In this document: positions 22,992 through 36,100 of the stretch, piece by piece
Layout: every line of letters begins with the position of its first letter
How positions within the stretch are numbered: the first letter of the stretch is position 1
NCBI GenBank assembly: GCA_018697195.1
Contig: CM031878.1
Location: forward strand, 8,007,074-8,071,073
Length of the DNA stretch: 64,000 bases
Origin: Certhia americana
Lineage: Eukaryota > Chordata > Aves > Passeriformes > Certhiidae
Direction of reading: 5' to 3'
Program-made: the position numbers and the translations under genes
The notes under the pieces: model-generated
Told to the model about the DNA's origin: nothing
What the model saw: the letters and a program-made list of their open reading frames with translations, nothing else
Databases searched by the model: none

Positions 22992-25965
22992 GAGCATCTT
23001 TCAGGATAAGTGGTCTTGGACAGCACTAAATGGGGTGGATCCATGCAGAGAAGCCAATATAATTGTGGCATATTAAAAGGAGAAAGAGAAGAAGGATTGA
23101 GGAGGGGCTGTGGCAGGCTCGTTACTGAGGGGAAAAGCGATGTGTGTCACCTTGTAATGACTGCTCCAGGAAGGCCCATCAGGTGGAGAAGTGAAGTGAA
23201 ACCACAAGGCAATTGACAGTGATGGAGGCAGGAGGGGTTACAGCAGTATTAGCCCTGGATGAACCATTGATCTCTTGTTGTACAATTTGCTGGAAAAGAC
23301 TGCTATCTAGGCTCAGCTGTTAGCAGGTGCTAATTGAAGCCAAGCAGTCTGGAGCCTCATTGCACTGATTAGAGCCATACTGGGGAGGCTGGTGTTGGGG
23401 AAAGGGAGTTGTGGGTATGAATCACAACACGAGGAAAAACAGCCTTTGTCTCTACTTAAGAGACAAGAGGAAAAGAATAAAATATTCTCCTTGCAAAGTT
23501 GTATGCACCTGTGTGCAGAGAGAGACCCTGGCAAGACACATCCACTTCTCAGTTCAAAATTCCCATGGATGGGGCAAAACCTCACCCCAGGCTGCACACA
23601 GTTGACAGAAAGGTAGTGCCTTTCATCCTAGGTTCAACACACTTGACCCTCCTAGCTTTTTTATTTTGCAAAGCCTGCAGCGTTTCCCTCAGAGCAGACC
23701 TGTGTTAGCAGATTTAAGTCATCTGCCAGTAGCCAGGCTCCTCTTAGTTACACATTCTGGAGCTTTGGTCTACAGAGCTGATGCTAGAATACATTGACCT
23801 GCAAGGCTGGGAGCCCGTAGGATTTCTGCCAGCCAAGACCTCTGTGTTTTGCAGAGAGAGCTGGCACCATCACACTCAGGAATTAACTGGGATGCGCAAG
23901 CTAAAGCAGGGCTGCAGCATGTGGCCTGTCTTGTTTGATTCCTGCTGGATTTGTTGAGGTTTAATGAGGTGTGTCCACGTGTGCATGCTTTTCTGATGTC
24001 CAGGCCTTGGGTGTGCTGCTGAGTAACAGTTCTGCTCATAGAGAGATGGTGGGGCATGGATGCTGTGCTCCTCCAAAGGGCACTTCTTTTCTCTGTAGAG
24101 AAGTTCACTCCATGCTCAGCTGGTCTCTGCTACTCACAGAGGAGCTAGACCTGCTGCCTCCAGGATCCAAACTGAAATAAAACCAAGGAAGTTGATGAGC
24201 ATCCCTCACAGAGCTCCAGAGGGGGATCAGGGTCTCATCCTGTTGTGAGTGGCATGAAGGCAAGCTCACAACAGCATCACCAGCTGAAAACTGGGGTGGT
24301 GCAGAGCACACACACAGGGTCCCACTGCTGGGAGCTTGTCCTCATTAGCCCCACATCCATTCTTCCATCCAAGTGAGGATCTTCTCCAACCAGGTGGTTG
24401 AGCTCTGCTCATCATCTGCATTGTTTATGCACAAATCCACTCCCAGAGGGGGTGTAAATTGAGCCTGGAGTGCTCTCAATGGGATTCTCCATCCACAGCA
24501 ATGAACTTTGTAGGATGAGTCACAGAGAGCCTCTGACTCCAGCCAAACCACAAGCCCTGGCAGGTTGGACTGCACTGAGTTTGTGGCTTGCCTGCACTGT
24601 GGTGTAGTAGCTCCAGCTGACTGGATGCTGTGCAAAGGAGAAACTGAGGCAGATGGGACTGAGAGTGCATTAAATCCAGAAGCTAATGTCTGAGTATCTA
24701 GTCCTCTCCTGTGATTTTTCATCAGAAGCCTCCATGAAGGGCTATAACTGTGAGACTGGAGTCAACCAGTCAACAACCTGTGCCAGCTGCCAGGATAACT
24801 GGAGAGGCTGGGTGCCAAGGGATGAAAATCCAGTGATGTTGCTGAGGAGGGGGAGGAAGCTGTTGAACCTTGCAGGAACTCCTGCTGTTGGGAGGACGTG
24901 TAGCCTTACATGACCCTGGTGGTCATACTTGCAAGTTCCTGTGCTCAGCAGACTTGAAAAGTAGTTTTACCTTTGTGGTGGTAAGCACAGGGTCCTGCTT
25001 ATTGGTTATTCCTTTGTGTGAGGGTCCCTCTGTGTGCATAGTAGAGGGGCAGATCAGGAGCTTGGATTCCCCACTGGTGCCTCCTCACTCTGAGAGCATC
25101 ACAGAAGGTTTTGGCAGGGTTAGGAACCACGGCCACAGGCTCACCTTCTAGTAAGCTCCAGTACTGTTCCCACTGGTGCTCCAGTGAAGCCCATTCACTC
25201 TCCTGGGACTCTTTCCTGTCTCCTTTGCTCTCAAGGAGCCTCCTCATCTTTGTCCATTAACACACAGCCCTTGCCTTCGTCTCTCCCAGCATCTCAGGGC
25301 ACATCACTTTGGGCACTAAGACAAAGGGCTTTACTCCTGCATGGTTTTAGAGGGTGCTTGTGCTCTGTCTCTGGCCCCACAGAAGCAGCCTCCTCTCAGC
25401 CTTGGCTGGGTGTAAAAGCTGTGCCAGGTCGGTGGTTGCTGCTGGTAGAGAGCCTTTAGGGATTCTTGCAGGAAGCCTCGCTGCTGATTTACAGCTTCAG
25501 CTCACTGGGGTCTGCCCCAGCTCAGATGACTCCTCCAGCTCTCAGCTTTGACACAGACATGTCTGTCTATCCCTCCTGGTTTGCAAAGAGAGTTTCTGTT
25601 GTTTTCAACCCAAGTTACTGGAGGCTGATCCTCACTTTTATGAAGCATGAGCCCTGAATATTCAGGAAGCAGCACTGAAGTTGGTGTGACCATGGTTGGC
25701 AGGCTCTGGCCCTTAATTAATTAGCATTGATTGTGCTTCCAACAGTGGAGGAGGGAGCTGCAGCTCAGGGAAGCAGTGAAGTGTTGCAATATAATCACTG
25801 CAGCTATTTTCATGCTGCTGGTTGGTGCTCTTCAAAAGTTACCTAGCTGCTGCATCTAGACAGAAAGGAAAATCCCAGGGGGAATAGTAGCAACATGGGA
25901 CATTGGAAGCTGTCATTTTAGAGGAAACATCTGTCTGTATGACTGTGCAGGGTTTGGGATTAATA

Positions 25966-26073
25966 CATTTTTTTTTTTTTGTTTTTTCCTTTAAAAAATA
26001 TTTATCTATCTATTTATTTATCTATTCATTTATTTATTTATTTATTTATGTATTCATTTATTTATTTATCTAT

Positions 26074-26116
<43 letters not shown>

Positions 26117-26117
26117 C
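25966..26117 (+). repeat. TTTA tetranucleotide microsatellite
   Basis: A short T run is followed by about 30 units of TTTA with TCTA, TTCA and TGTA variants, extending to TATTTACTGG. The variants suggest an old array that was not recently homogenised. Confidence 0.95.
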
Positions 26118-27384
26118 TGGTTATTGACATTGCCATAGCTTGACTCAGCCTTATCAAAGGCTGTCTTTCTGTTTCTGTCTTTTGCATGGGCGCAGGGTCA
26201 GTTCACCCCTGGGCTACTAAGAAGTGCTGTTTAAGAATTGCCTTATCTCACAGGAAATTTGGAGCAGGTTGTGGGGATGGATCAGCCACTTTAAAGTGGA
26301 AGTGTCTGCCCCATCTGAGCAAGATACCCAGTGTACAGCCCTACCTCTGTGTTAGTGAACCCCCTCACTCTGTAATCTGGACGAGTCTGTTCCACTGAGC
26401 TCTCTGAGTCCATGGGCTTTTGTATCCGTGATGCATTTCTTTCTCCATATTTTTGCAATTTTATTCTTGGCAGCCCCAGAGAGGTGGGCCCAAGCATCCT
26501 TCTATTAATCTATGAGAAGGACTTTGGGATGTAAATCCAGAAGGAAAATTTCAGGATTTAGGTAGACAGATTTAATCCCATCACATTCTTCATCCTGCCC
26601 TAAATCACAGCTCTAGAATGAAGAACCTCACTGTGAGAGCTGCCGTGAGCACTTACAGCTCTTTTAACGCTGTTACCCGATGTTGCAGATGTGTCTCCCA
26701 GCCTGGTGTGTATTGAACCTCCTGAAAATGTTCAGTGCCTTTAATTTGTGCTGTGGCATGGGGCAGCAGCTCCCAGGTTTGTCCTGGCACAGCCCATAGC
26801 CCCACAGCGTGCTGGGCTGTGTCTGTGTGCTGGGATATGGGACTGTGGGAACCTTCCCTTCCCACATAACATGTGTGCACAGACACCTTGCCAGGATTCT
26901 GGAAAAGCAGTGCCAGGGCTGGATGAGGGGTGTGAAGCGTGTGTCAGCAGGCAGAGACCTTCAAGTCAAGCCTGGTAGCACAAGGGATTAGTGGATATGG
27001 GCTGTTGGATGATTTAATTGTGTTTTCCTTCCTCCAGTGAGTTTGCACCATTTTTCTTAACTTGCTTAGCCCTGAGGAGTTTTTTAGTGTAACCAGTATT
27101 TATGGAAGGCTTTTTGCTTTGGTGCCTCAGAGGGAGTCACTGGTGTGCACAGCAGCAGCTGTTCCATAGCCCCACAAGCCATCACTGCAGTGCCTGAGTG
27201 CTGGCATCCTAAGGGTTGTACAGGGGACCCAGGTGGATAGAAAGGCACTGTCTGAAGATAATTCAGTGCTTTGTGGTTTTGTATTTCAGCAGAATCAGGA
27301 GAGCCCAACCAAACCCTGGTGTCAATGTAACAGGTGCCATAGGATCACGGAGAAGGAGGAAAACCAGAGCCTAGCCCTGATGAA

Positions 27385-27500
27385 AACAATTTTCCCAAGC
27401 CAGTCATTTCATCTGCTTTGGGGACTACATCTCTGTGTGTAAGACAGGGAGAATGATTCTCTCCCCATTAGTCTCACTTGTTTGTGTTGTCAGATCCTTT
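27385..27500 (-). mobile_element. Possible MIR-like SINE fragment, minus orientation
   Basis: On the + strand, 'ccaagccagtcatttcatctg', 'acatctctgtgtgtaagac', 'agggagaatgattctc' and 'ctcacttgtttgtgttgtc' follow the reverse complement of the MIR core ('cagtttccccatctgtaaaacagggataatgat...ctcac...gttgtgagg'). It is strongly diverged. Confidence 0.45.
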
Positions 27501-28799
27501 TGGTGGGTTCTGCATCTTGGTGGGTGCCAGCACAAAGCTGTGGATGACAGGGTGGCCATCCCTGGGGGGCTGCAGGCAGTGTGACAGCTGAGGAAGGGCT
27601 GCCTCCATCCCCTGTGCTGGAATCCTGTTCTTCCCATGAGGGGCATCTCCATCAGGGAGAAAAGTGCTGGCTGACAGTCTGTCCTGGGCAAAGCTGATGG
27701 GGGGAATCCTCAGGGGAGCCATTTTCTGTTGAAAATTAAGACCCATCCACATCCAAATGTTTCACAAAATCATGTTTCTCTATCAGGGGAGATAAAAAAG
27801 AGATGAAGCGTAGAGGAAAAAAACATTGCAGTTTGTCTTTTTGTTATTTTTCAGAAATGTTTAGGTTCTCCACTTTGAATTGATGTCCCCTTCCCCTCAA
27901 AAAAAGCCCAAATGTTTTGCAAAGCCTTTTGTACAACTCAGTAGAAGTTTTGAAGAAAAAAAACAACCCTAAAACACATGAAAGCCTTCAGTTTCCTTCT
28001 GAAGGAAGGAACTTGGCTATTTTGGTGGTTTTCTTCCTCTTTAACAGAGAATATTTGTAAATTTGGACTTTTGCCCTGGTGGAGGTAGAGCAGCATTTTA
28101 ATGGCACCCTAAGCTTGGCCATGCCAGAGCTGTGGGAGTGCTGCAAGCACCAGATCCTGGAACAGCCAGGGCATCTCCTCTCACCCATTCCTGCTCCCGT
28201 GACCACTGTCCCATTGCCATCAGCAGCTGCTCTCCCTGGGTGGGCTGCACAGGATGCTCCCATTGCTGTGCTCCAGTTTTTCTATTCATGGTCTCAAGCT
28301 GGAGGTAGGGGAAGCACGGCTTGCCGCTTGTAGCTGCTTTCCATGCATGTGTGCATAGATTTGCACTGATTTTCTCTCCTTAAGGGCTTTCTCATTTTCC
28401 CCCTCTCACAGGCAGTGCATGCGCTTGTTTGCAGGCTTCTGCCTCTGGGCAATTTCCTCCTCCTCATTACCACCCTTCACTCTCTCATCCCTTGTCCTCT
28501 TCCTCCCTCCTGGATGGAGACAGTCTTTCACAGCCGACTCATTTCAGAGATGTTTTTTTCACTGCTGAAGCCAAGATTTTTCTCTCTCCCATTGCACTTC
28601 GTCTGGAAATAGGGGGAGGAAGCAGGTTTTGGGATTTGGTTTGGGATTTTTTTTTCAGCCATAAATAATTTCTGAATGCTGAAGAGTCATGAGAGTGAAG
28701 CTGGCGTTAGGCTACATTGAAATATTCCATTTGCTCTGGGAGTCTTTCTCCGCCCTCCACCAGAAAGCTTCCTCTAGTGTTTAATTTTAAAACAAGTCA

Positions 28800-28830
28800 T
28801 TTTTTTGTTTTTTTGTTTTTTTGTTTTTTT
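28800..28830 (+). repeat. GTTTTTTT simple repeat
   Basis: Four T-runs of six to seven are separated by single G bases. It is probably a slipped T-run. Confidence 0.9.
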
Positions 28831-28948
28831 ACTTTCCAGAGGAGATTCCTCTATTATTCTGGCTTGTCTGGGGATTTCTATGTACACTAGAATTTTTTTC
28901 CTTGGGTTTTCTTTCCTCTTTGATTTCTTTTTGCCGGGGTTAAAAGAC

Positions 28949-29016
28949 CCAAGTCAGCAAGGTACTTAAACACATGCTCAAAGTTAAGGCCTTGCCTAAG
29001 TGCTTTGCTGACTTGG
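28949..29016 (+). other. 68-nt imperfect hairpin, possible MITE or pre-miRNA-like structure
   Basis: The arms start CCAAGTCAGCAA at 28949 and end TTGCTGACTTGG at 29016, twelve perfect pairs. With two G-U wobbles the stem extends to 19 uninterrupted pairs in a + strand transcript, ending at ACTTA/TAAGT. The middle 30 nt pairs only partly. From memory, the AGCAA(A)GCACTTA motif resembles hairpin repeats found in amniote genomes. No specific family or miRNA is claimed. Confidence 0.6.
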
Positions 29017-30069
29017 AGCCAAAGGTATTTTCTGAAGTCCTTTAAATGTTTCAGAACCTGAATTCAAAATGTTTGACAGAAATTCCAGATTTCAAGTATC
29101 TCTTGTGCTAATAATAGTTGTAATTCAGTACTGCCTTCAGATGACTGGAGCTCTGGACACGACGAGCTTCTGAATAGTCTTACTTTCAGAAAATACGCTT
29201 CCCTAAAATCTTCTGCTTCAAACCCAAGAGCTCTCCAGAGAGCAGAGCACACTTACTTGTATTTCAGTCAATGAAACATAACTGGCCTTTTAGCTGTTGT
29301 TTTGCAGTAAGACACTCATAGCTTTTAAACATTGAAATTCAGGAAATAATGAACAATTGGTTTAAGAATGAATGTCTGCTCCTGCACTAACATTTGCTCA
29401 TTGTCCCCAACAGAGGCAATAAAAAAGCCCGTACCAAACTGAGACTCTCTGACATGGCAGGATCAGTAATTGGAGGTTAGGAGATGCTCTCAGAAGCAGA
29501 ATGGGCTCCCAAAATCAGTGTTGCTCTCTGCTTTTGAGAATTTAGTCAGATGTATGGCAACAAAAGTGTTATGGAGAAAGAATGACAGTGGGTAAACAGG
29601 CAGGAAAAGGCTGTGTCAAAGAGGAGGAGAGGGAGGAAGAAATATATTTCTAGAAGCAGAGAGGCCAGAAACACCAAATAGAAATAGCAGCATGTTTTAT
29701 TTGGCTCTGCATGATGAAGCCAAGAGGTTTCTGCACGATGAGGCCACCACCCAGCCGCTGGGAGCTGCTTTGGAAATGCTCAGTTCTTAATGAAGAGCAT
29801 CTTCTTCACAGGTTTCGGAAAGGGTGCTGTACATTGCTGCTTAGGGCACCAACAAGGGAGCAAGGCCAAGCAGGAACTGGCTCAGTTTTCTCAAGGAGTT
29901 GCATCTTCCTTCCTCTGAAAGCACTCTGTGATGCTGCTGAGAATGGGACCAACCCTGCTGAAAATTCCTGGCTCACTGCCCTCGTCTTCAGCTTCTCTCT
30001 TCTGAGGTGGTGTGATCTCCTCTGAACTTCTGCATTGTGCTTTGCAGATAGATGAACAGGATGTATCCA

Positions 30070-30157
30070 ATCTATGATTCTGTGGCCTGTGCACATCTGT
30101 TGGACTAATGATCTTCAGAGGTCCCTTCCAACCCAAGCTATTCCATGATTCTATGAT
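30070..30157 (+). mobile_element. CR1 LINE terminal fragment
   Basis: 'ggactaatgatcttcagagg', 'tcccttccaaccc' and 'attccatgattctatgat' form the last 56 bp of a CR1 element (30102-30157). A second, shorter tail-like TCTATGATTCTGTG lies just upstream at 30071. The insertion is almost entirely 5'-truncated. Confidence 0.85.
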
Positions 30158-33100
30158 CTGCACAAGAAGGCGTGCAAAGCCTCTGCCTACCCCAAAGCAC
30201 TGAGCACTTTCAGTCCCCTGCTGTCTCATGGATCTACTTCTTGCTTCTGGGATTTTCCACGTAGTATGCAAAATATTCTGTCTCCCCTGCCTGCTCAGAG
30301 ACAAATCCAAAAGGCACTGCCACCTTTGATAGCTCTTTGACTGCAGAGTAACTTGTAAATATTCACATAGCTCATGAATAATGCTGAACCCCAAGAGAAG
30401 CTCAGAAATTGTTTAGGGACAACAATCCTGTTGTCAGGATATCTGTTGTTCAGATACCCTTTCCAGCCCTTAATCAGAGTCCCAGCCTTTAATTCAGCCC
30501 CTAGCTGGAGCCTGTCTCCAAGCTCTGCTCAGGATCCAGGAGCTCTGTCCTGCAGTCCTATTGTGTGGTCTGTAGTGCTCCATTAGCTATACTCAGCAAT
30601 TTATTTTGTGTTTCTGGTGTAAGTAACACACTTTTCAGTATGCCATGGGCCTGATATGTGCCCATCTTTCTCCCCATGCTCTATGTCATGGGTGGGCTGC
30701 AGCTTTGCTGGCGATGACACAGCCATCGATCCTTTACAGGCTTGGCTTTGTTTGAGGATCCTTCAGAGCACTGGAATCAAATGCAAATGTAGTATCTCAT
30801 TATTACCAATGCAAATCCTGACGCTTTGTCTCAGTCATTAATACAGCCCCTGCAGGGGGAAGAAGATGACTGCCTTATTTTTAATTTATTTTTAATATTG
30901 TTTCAAAATCAGCACCACACTCCAGATATGCAGGTGTTACTTGGAAGAGTGATGGTGAGTGGGTCAAAAAAACCCTCAATCCTGGGAAAATGTTTCCCAT
31001 TTTATCAGCATCATTTCTTCCCACCCTCTTCACTGTGCTGCCCTGGGAGCAGCTCAGTTCATACTTTGTTTTCTGTATTCTGCCTATTCTGTAGCCCCGT
31101 GCACAAAGAATATCTTGGTGTTGGTGCAGAGGGAAGAAATGCCTCTTTTGGGAAGAAACAAGCCCTGGGCTGTAACCTTCAGTGGAAGTACAGGTGAAAA
31201 GAAAAGTAATGATGCGTCTGTTGGGAGTGCCCTGTCCCCCATGCCTTGATTTCTCTGTTTTGATTTCTCAATCAGCTTTTGAGTCCTGTCCCTGTGTGCA
31301 GTGCAATCTGTGCCTCCTCCTCGTCAGGCTGAGCAATAAGAAAGAGGATGAACTCCCTGTACCTGTGTCTAAAAAAGCAGAGGAGCTTTTCCATCCTCAG
31401 GCACAGAAGTTCATGTGTTAAGTTGTAGTTACCCCAGCTTCAAGCCCAGCTGCTGCTGATCCACCCAGGGGCGTGAGCGTTACGTCTGTAAGCGACAAGC
31501 CACTGGCCTACAGCAGGCAGAACCCAAGCCAACAGACAGGCAGAAAGAGCCTGAGGGGCTGAATTTTAGAGCTATTAAATGATTAAATGCAAGGGGAAAA
31601 AAAGTTAATTTAGCATCGCGGTTGTGATTTTACACACCCAAGAGCCTGGAAATTGAGAGCTCTGCTTCTCACACAGGGATCGTAACTTGGCACTGCACAG
31701 ATTGTACAGTATGTAAAATTAGACTGGAGAAATAGTAAATACGCTGCAGGGACCAATACTGTCTTGGCAGAAGGAGGATGGACTGAGTGGGACCCAACAG
31801 GTCTTTTACGCCTCTGACTTCCATAATTCTGTGCTAATAAAAAAACATTGCACAATGCCTGATGCTAATCCAGAGCCCTGAGTGGGGTGAAGTGGGAGCT
31901 GGGTTGTTACGAGAACAAGCAGTGGTCACCCCTGGTGCATTTGAATGGAGCAAGGCTGTTATTTGAGGGCAGGCACGTGGGCATTGGCAAAGAGGGATGG
32001 GGAGGTGTGCGCTGTGCACCAGGCTGGAAAGGCAGGTTGAGGTTGGCGGAGAGTGAGGCACCTTGATGTCTCTATGCAGCTCTGCCCCCACCTCCCCCTC
32101 CCCAAACCTTGGCAAATACAGGCATCTTCACGCTGTTGCTGGACCACAATGAGCTTTTCTTGTGTTTACGATTCTGATTTGGGCACCTAATACTGAATTG
32201 TATTGATTTCCCCCTAAAAGGCATTGAAAAGCCTGATCTAAGCACTCTTTTGTGGCTTAGAGTTATTTGTCCTGTCTGCATGAAAAAGCAGGACCAGAAA
32301 ACAAGCCTCTAACTCACCCACGGTGCTAGCACCAGTCATTTGGCAGTGAAGGTTGAAGGCTCAAGTGAGCCCAGCTTGGAGGATATTGATGGCATTTTCC
32401 TGCTGTGCACTGGCTCCCCTTAGTGCCATTCCCTCCAGCGTTCCAACACCTTTCCTATACTGCTCCACATGCTGGGGCAGCCCGAAGTAGTTGCAGGGAA
32501 CTGGAATTTGCTGCTTTGCCAAGCAACTGCACTTCCTCAGCATGAGTCACCTCAAGCTGACTCTGCAAGGAAGCCAAGTAGGCAAGGTCCCATCCAGCCT
32601 TGCCTTAGGATGAAAACAGTGTCACAGCTCAGCCAGTTGCATCGAGGAGAGCACTTAGAGTTCCAGGGCACTTGGATCAGAAGAGCTGGGACAGATACCC
32701 AAGTGATGGTCTTACCAAGACCTTCGGGGAAACAGATCAACACATGAACTCAGGTCCCCTCCTGGGATGCAAGAACAAAGTCTCCTGTGGAAAAAAACTA
32801 AAAGGCCAAGATCGTCAGCCCAAAAGAATCCAGACCTCTCTGCTATAGAGCTTCTGAGACAGAAAAGCTGAAGTAGCAGCATCTTCTCCTGGTCCCGGCT
32901 GTGTCAACACAACATGGTCCATGACAGAAGTTTGCGACCATCGCAGATGGGTGCACACCAGCATTAGCAGCCTCAGGCAGAGCTCACTCATACCCTGAAG
33001 CCAAGGGAAAGGACAGCTGCTTTGTGGTATCCTGCCCATGCATGGCTGAGGAGACTGTTAGAGAGGCAGGATGGATTTGGTTGCTGTTCTCAGTTTTGCT

Positions 33101-36100
33101 TGTCCCCTGTGACCAGGGTCAAGTTAGGCTGGGGGCACCACATTGCTGTACAGCTCCTACTACTCCCAGTGAGAGCTGGGCTTGATGGCGTGTAGGAAAA
33201 CAAGGCTGCCTCTGACACAGAGCCCTTCTGGCTTGCAGCCAGGAGCACTGCCAGCCTGGAGCTCTGGGCTGATGTGATTTGGCAGGTCTAGAGAGCTGCA
33301 AGAGAAGCTCTGTCCCAACATGGGGCTGATGGAAAGGCAGCAGTACCAGGACAAGTCACAGACATAACAGGGCACAGGGAGGACCCCTGGTGCCCTGGTG
33401 AGATGCCACTCAGATCAGACCAAAGCTATTGATTCAACCAGTCTGATGATGTGCTACAAGCAGAAAAATGGCACTTAAGTTACTTGTCTGCTAAGGCAGC
33501 ATTCTCCTTCCTCCTACCTTGTCTTCCAGCCAGGGCTCCTCATTGTCCCACAGCCAAAAGGACATGGGGAGCTGCTTCATCCCATGGACTGAGCCAGTGC
33601 TGCAGCAAGGACTTGGCCCTCACTTCTGCTGTGAGTCTGTGTGTCTTCTTCTTCCAGCGGTGGGTCTCTGTTCTGTGGTTTCCTGCTGCATTTAGCACTG
33701 TGTTTTCTCCCCAGGAGGGTGCTGGTTCTCTGCCACTGCACAGCCTTGCTGGCCCCTGTAAGGAGTGATGCAAGTGATACCATCCTGATGGTGCTGCCAT
33801 TCTGTCTGGTCCTGTCACCTGGTGCTCAGCCTGGGCAATGGCATGTCAAGCTCATGTCACACCTCCTCACTGCTGGACCATCAAGTCCAGGAGGGAGCAT
33901 GTGGATTGGATTATTATTTGTGACAACGGAACACTTGATGGTAAAAGTGTCCCTTCATCCTCAGAAAGGCCCAGAAGATCTGCATTAAGGTTCCTATGAG
34001 AGAGGCACCAGCCTTGTGCAGCTGAGCAGCTGGAAGGGCCATGAAGGTCCATGAAGTCACCCCACAGTGGACATCCCCAGATGGGTTTGGGATGCAGCTT
34101 CAGAGGGAGGAGAAAGGTGAGGCTGTTGCAGAACTGCAGCAGAAGTTCTGCAGCAGCATCAGGGCTTTGCCAGTGCCCACAGAAGGATGTTTTGTGGTCA
34201 CATCGAGGCTGAGGGAAGAGGTTTTCCTGCCCTGGATCCTGCCCTGAGTCAAGCATGTTGGAGGGGTCAAGTCCCTCCTTCACAACACTCCTGAAGTAAA
34301 CCAAGGTCTGCTTCCAGACTATCATGGTGTGATTGAGTACAAGTCCTTTAGCACCCATCTGTTATCTCTTAATTAAAGTTTCTTTCTAATTATTTTTTCT
34401 TGTCAAGAGCAAAGCTGCTGACTCCAGGGATTTACCAAAGTAGAGCAAACAAATGCAGTCTCTGCTTTCTGCAACTCTTCATTAATGGACAAAATTAACT
34501 TGGAACAGTCCATATCTTTGGCTACATCGATGACACTTAATTATGCTTGTTTCCTTACAAAGATATATCCAGTTTTAAATCACTTGTGGAAGAAGTGCCT
34601 CCTTAAGCATGAAATTTCTTCTCCTTGAAGGAAGGTTTCTGCTGGCAAGAAAAGCTGTGCAAAGACCAAGTGGCATCTCAGGGAATAGATCTGAGGAGTT
34701 CAAGAGTGGGGTGTGCTTCAGGAAGCTGGTGTCAGGAAACCCTCTCCATGGCCAGGGGCTGCTTCATCTCAGGAAGGGCAGACCTCAGGGGCTGTCAGCC
34801 TGCACAGGGGAGTGGAGCCACTGGCATTCCTTCGACACAGTTGGTGCTGCTCAGGCCAGTGGGCATGGGTCCTGAAGCAAGGGAGAGGCCACAGGATTGT
34901 GCCACAACTCTGTCCCATGGCTGGAGAAAGCCAGGGACACCCTCCCACAGAGGCTGGTCAGGCCACCTCTTGTCCTCTTGCCCTCTCCATCCTCTGAGGC
35001 TCCCTGCTCATCTCCTGTGGACTAATTCATCTCATTTATCATGGGAAGCTGTGGAATGAAAGACCCTTCTGGTTTATATGCTTGAAAAGCTCTTGGCATA
35101 GCCCTGACACTGTGTAAATATTAAATATATCATTTATCCTGTACACAGACAGCTAATTAGCTGCTGAGACAATTATTCGTGGCTGGTTTCTCAGCTATGG
35201 GAGGAACATATGAAGGCCAGTGGGATGATGTGAAGGCCTCTGTCCACAGACACAAATGCAGTGCTCTGTCCCCTGCAGAAGTGCTCTGTGTCCTATCAGA
35301 GAAAGTGGGGACCTGGCCTTTCTCACTGAGCTGGTTTCACCCTCTGCAAAAGAAGGGAAGACCCAGAGGTTGTGGAACCTGCAGAGTGCTTATCCCTCTC
35401 TCTAAAAATCCTGCAGTGCCTTTCTTTTGCTCAGTCTCTGCTTACACGAGACACAACCCTGCAGTGCATTTTGGCAGAGTTCTCCGAGGGGATATTTGTC
35501 CCAATCTGCCTGCAGATCAGACTGTGACAGCAAGGGTGGTTTTGGCCCTGTGTGTGTCTGCTGGATGTTGTCTTGCCACAGGCTCTGGCTGAAAGATGCC
35601 CATTAAAGGGCTGTGGTGAGTGTTGGTGCCAGGAATGCAAACCATGCTCTCCACTTCCTCTGCTCCCTGTTCCAGTGACCCCTCAGGCGTCTGGGCATAG
35701 ACCTCCAGTGCCATATCTGTGGCTCCACACATGCCAGTGCCCAGCAGCATTCCAGCTATGCCTGGCAGCTGCCCATGCTGGCTGGGTGGGAGCCTCAGCT
35801 GGAGCAAAGGCTGAGTGGGATGGAAGGTCCCAAGAGGAGTTCTGCTCCTTCCTAGTACAGTGCATGCCAGGCCAGTCCTCACCTTGTTTTGGGGTTTCCT
35901 TGTGATATTGCCCCTCCAGTTTTGATGTAGGCCATGATTTCTTTAAGGAGAAAAATAAGGTTAATGTTTCTATTGGATTTCTGGATGGATGGGATTGGGT
36001 AGCATGGAATATGTTTCCATGGGCCCCACATCTCAGTGTTAACCCACTGCTTTTCCTCATCATCCCTCCACATCTCTCTGCTGGACTGCTGTCTGCTGTC

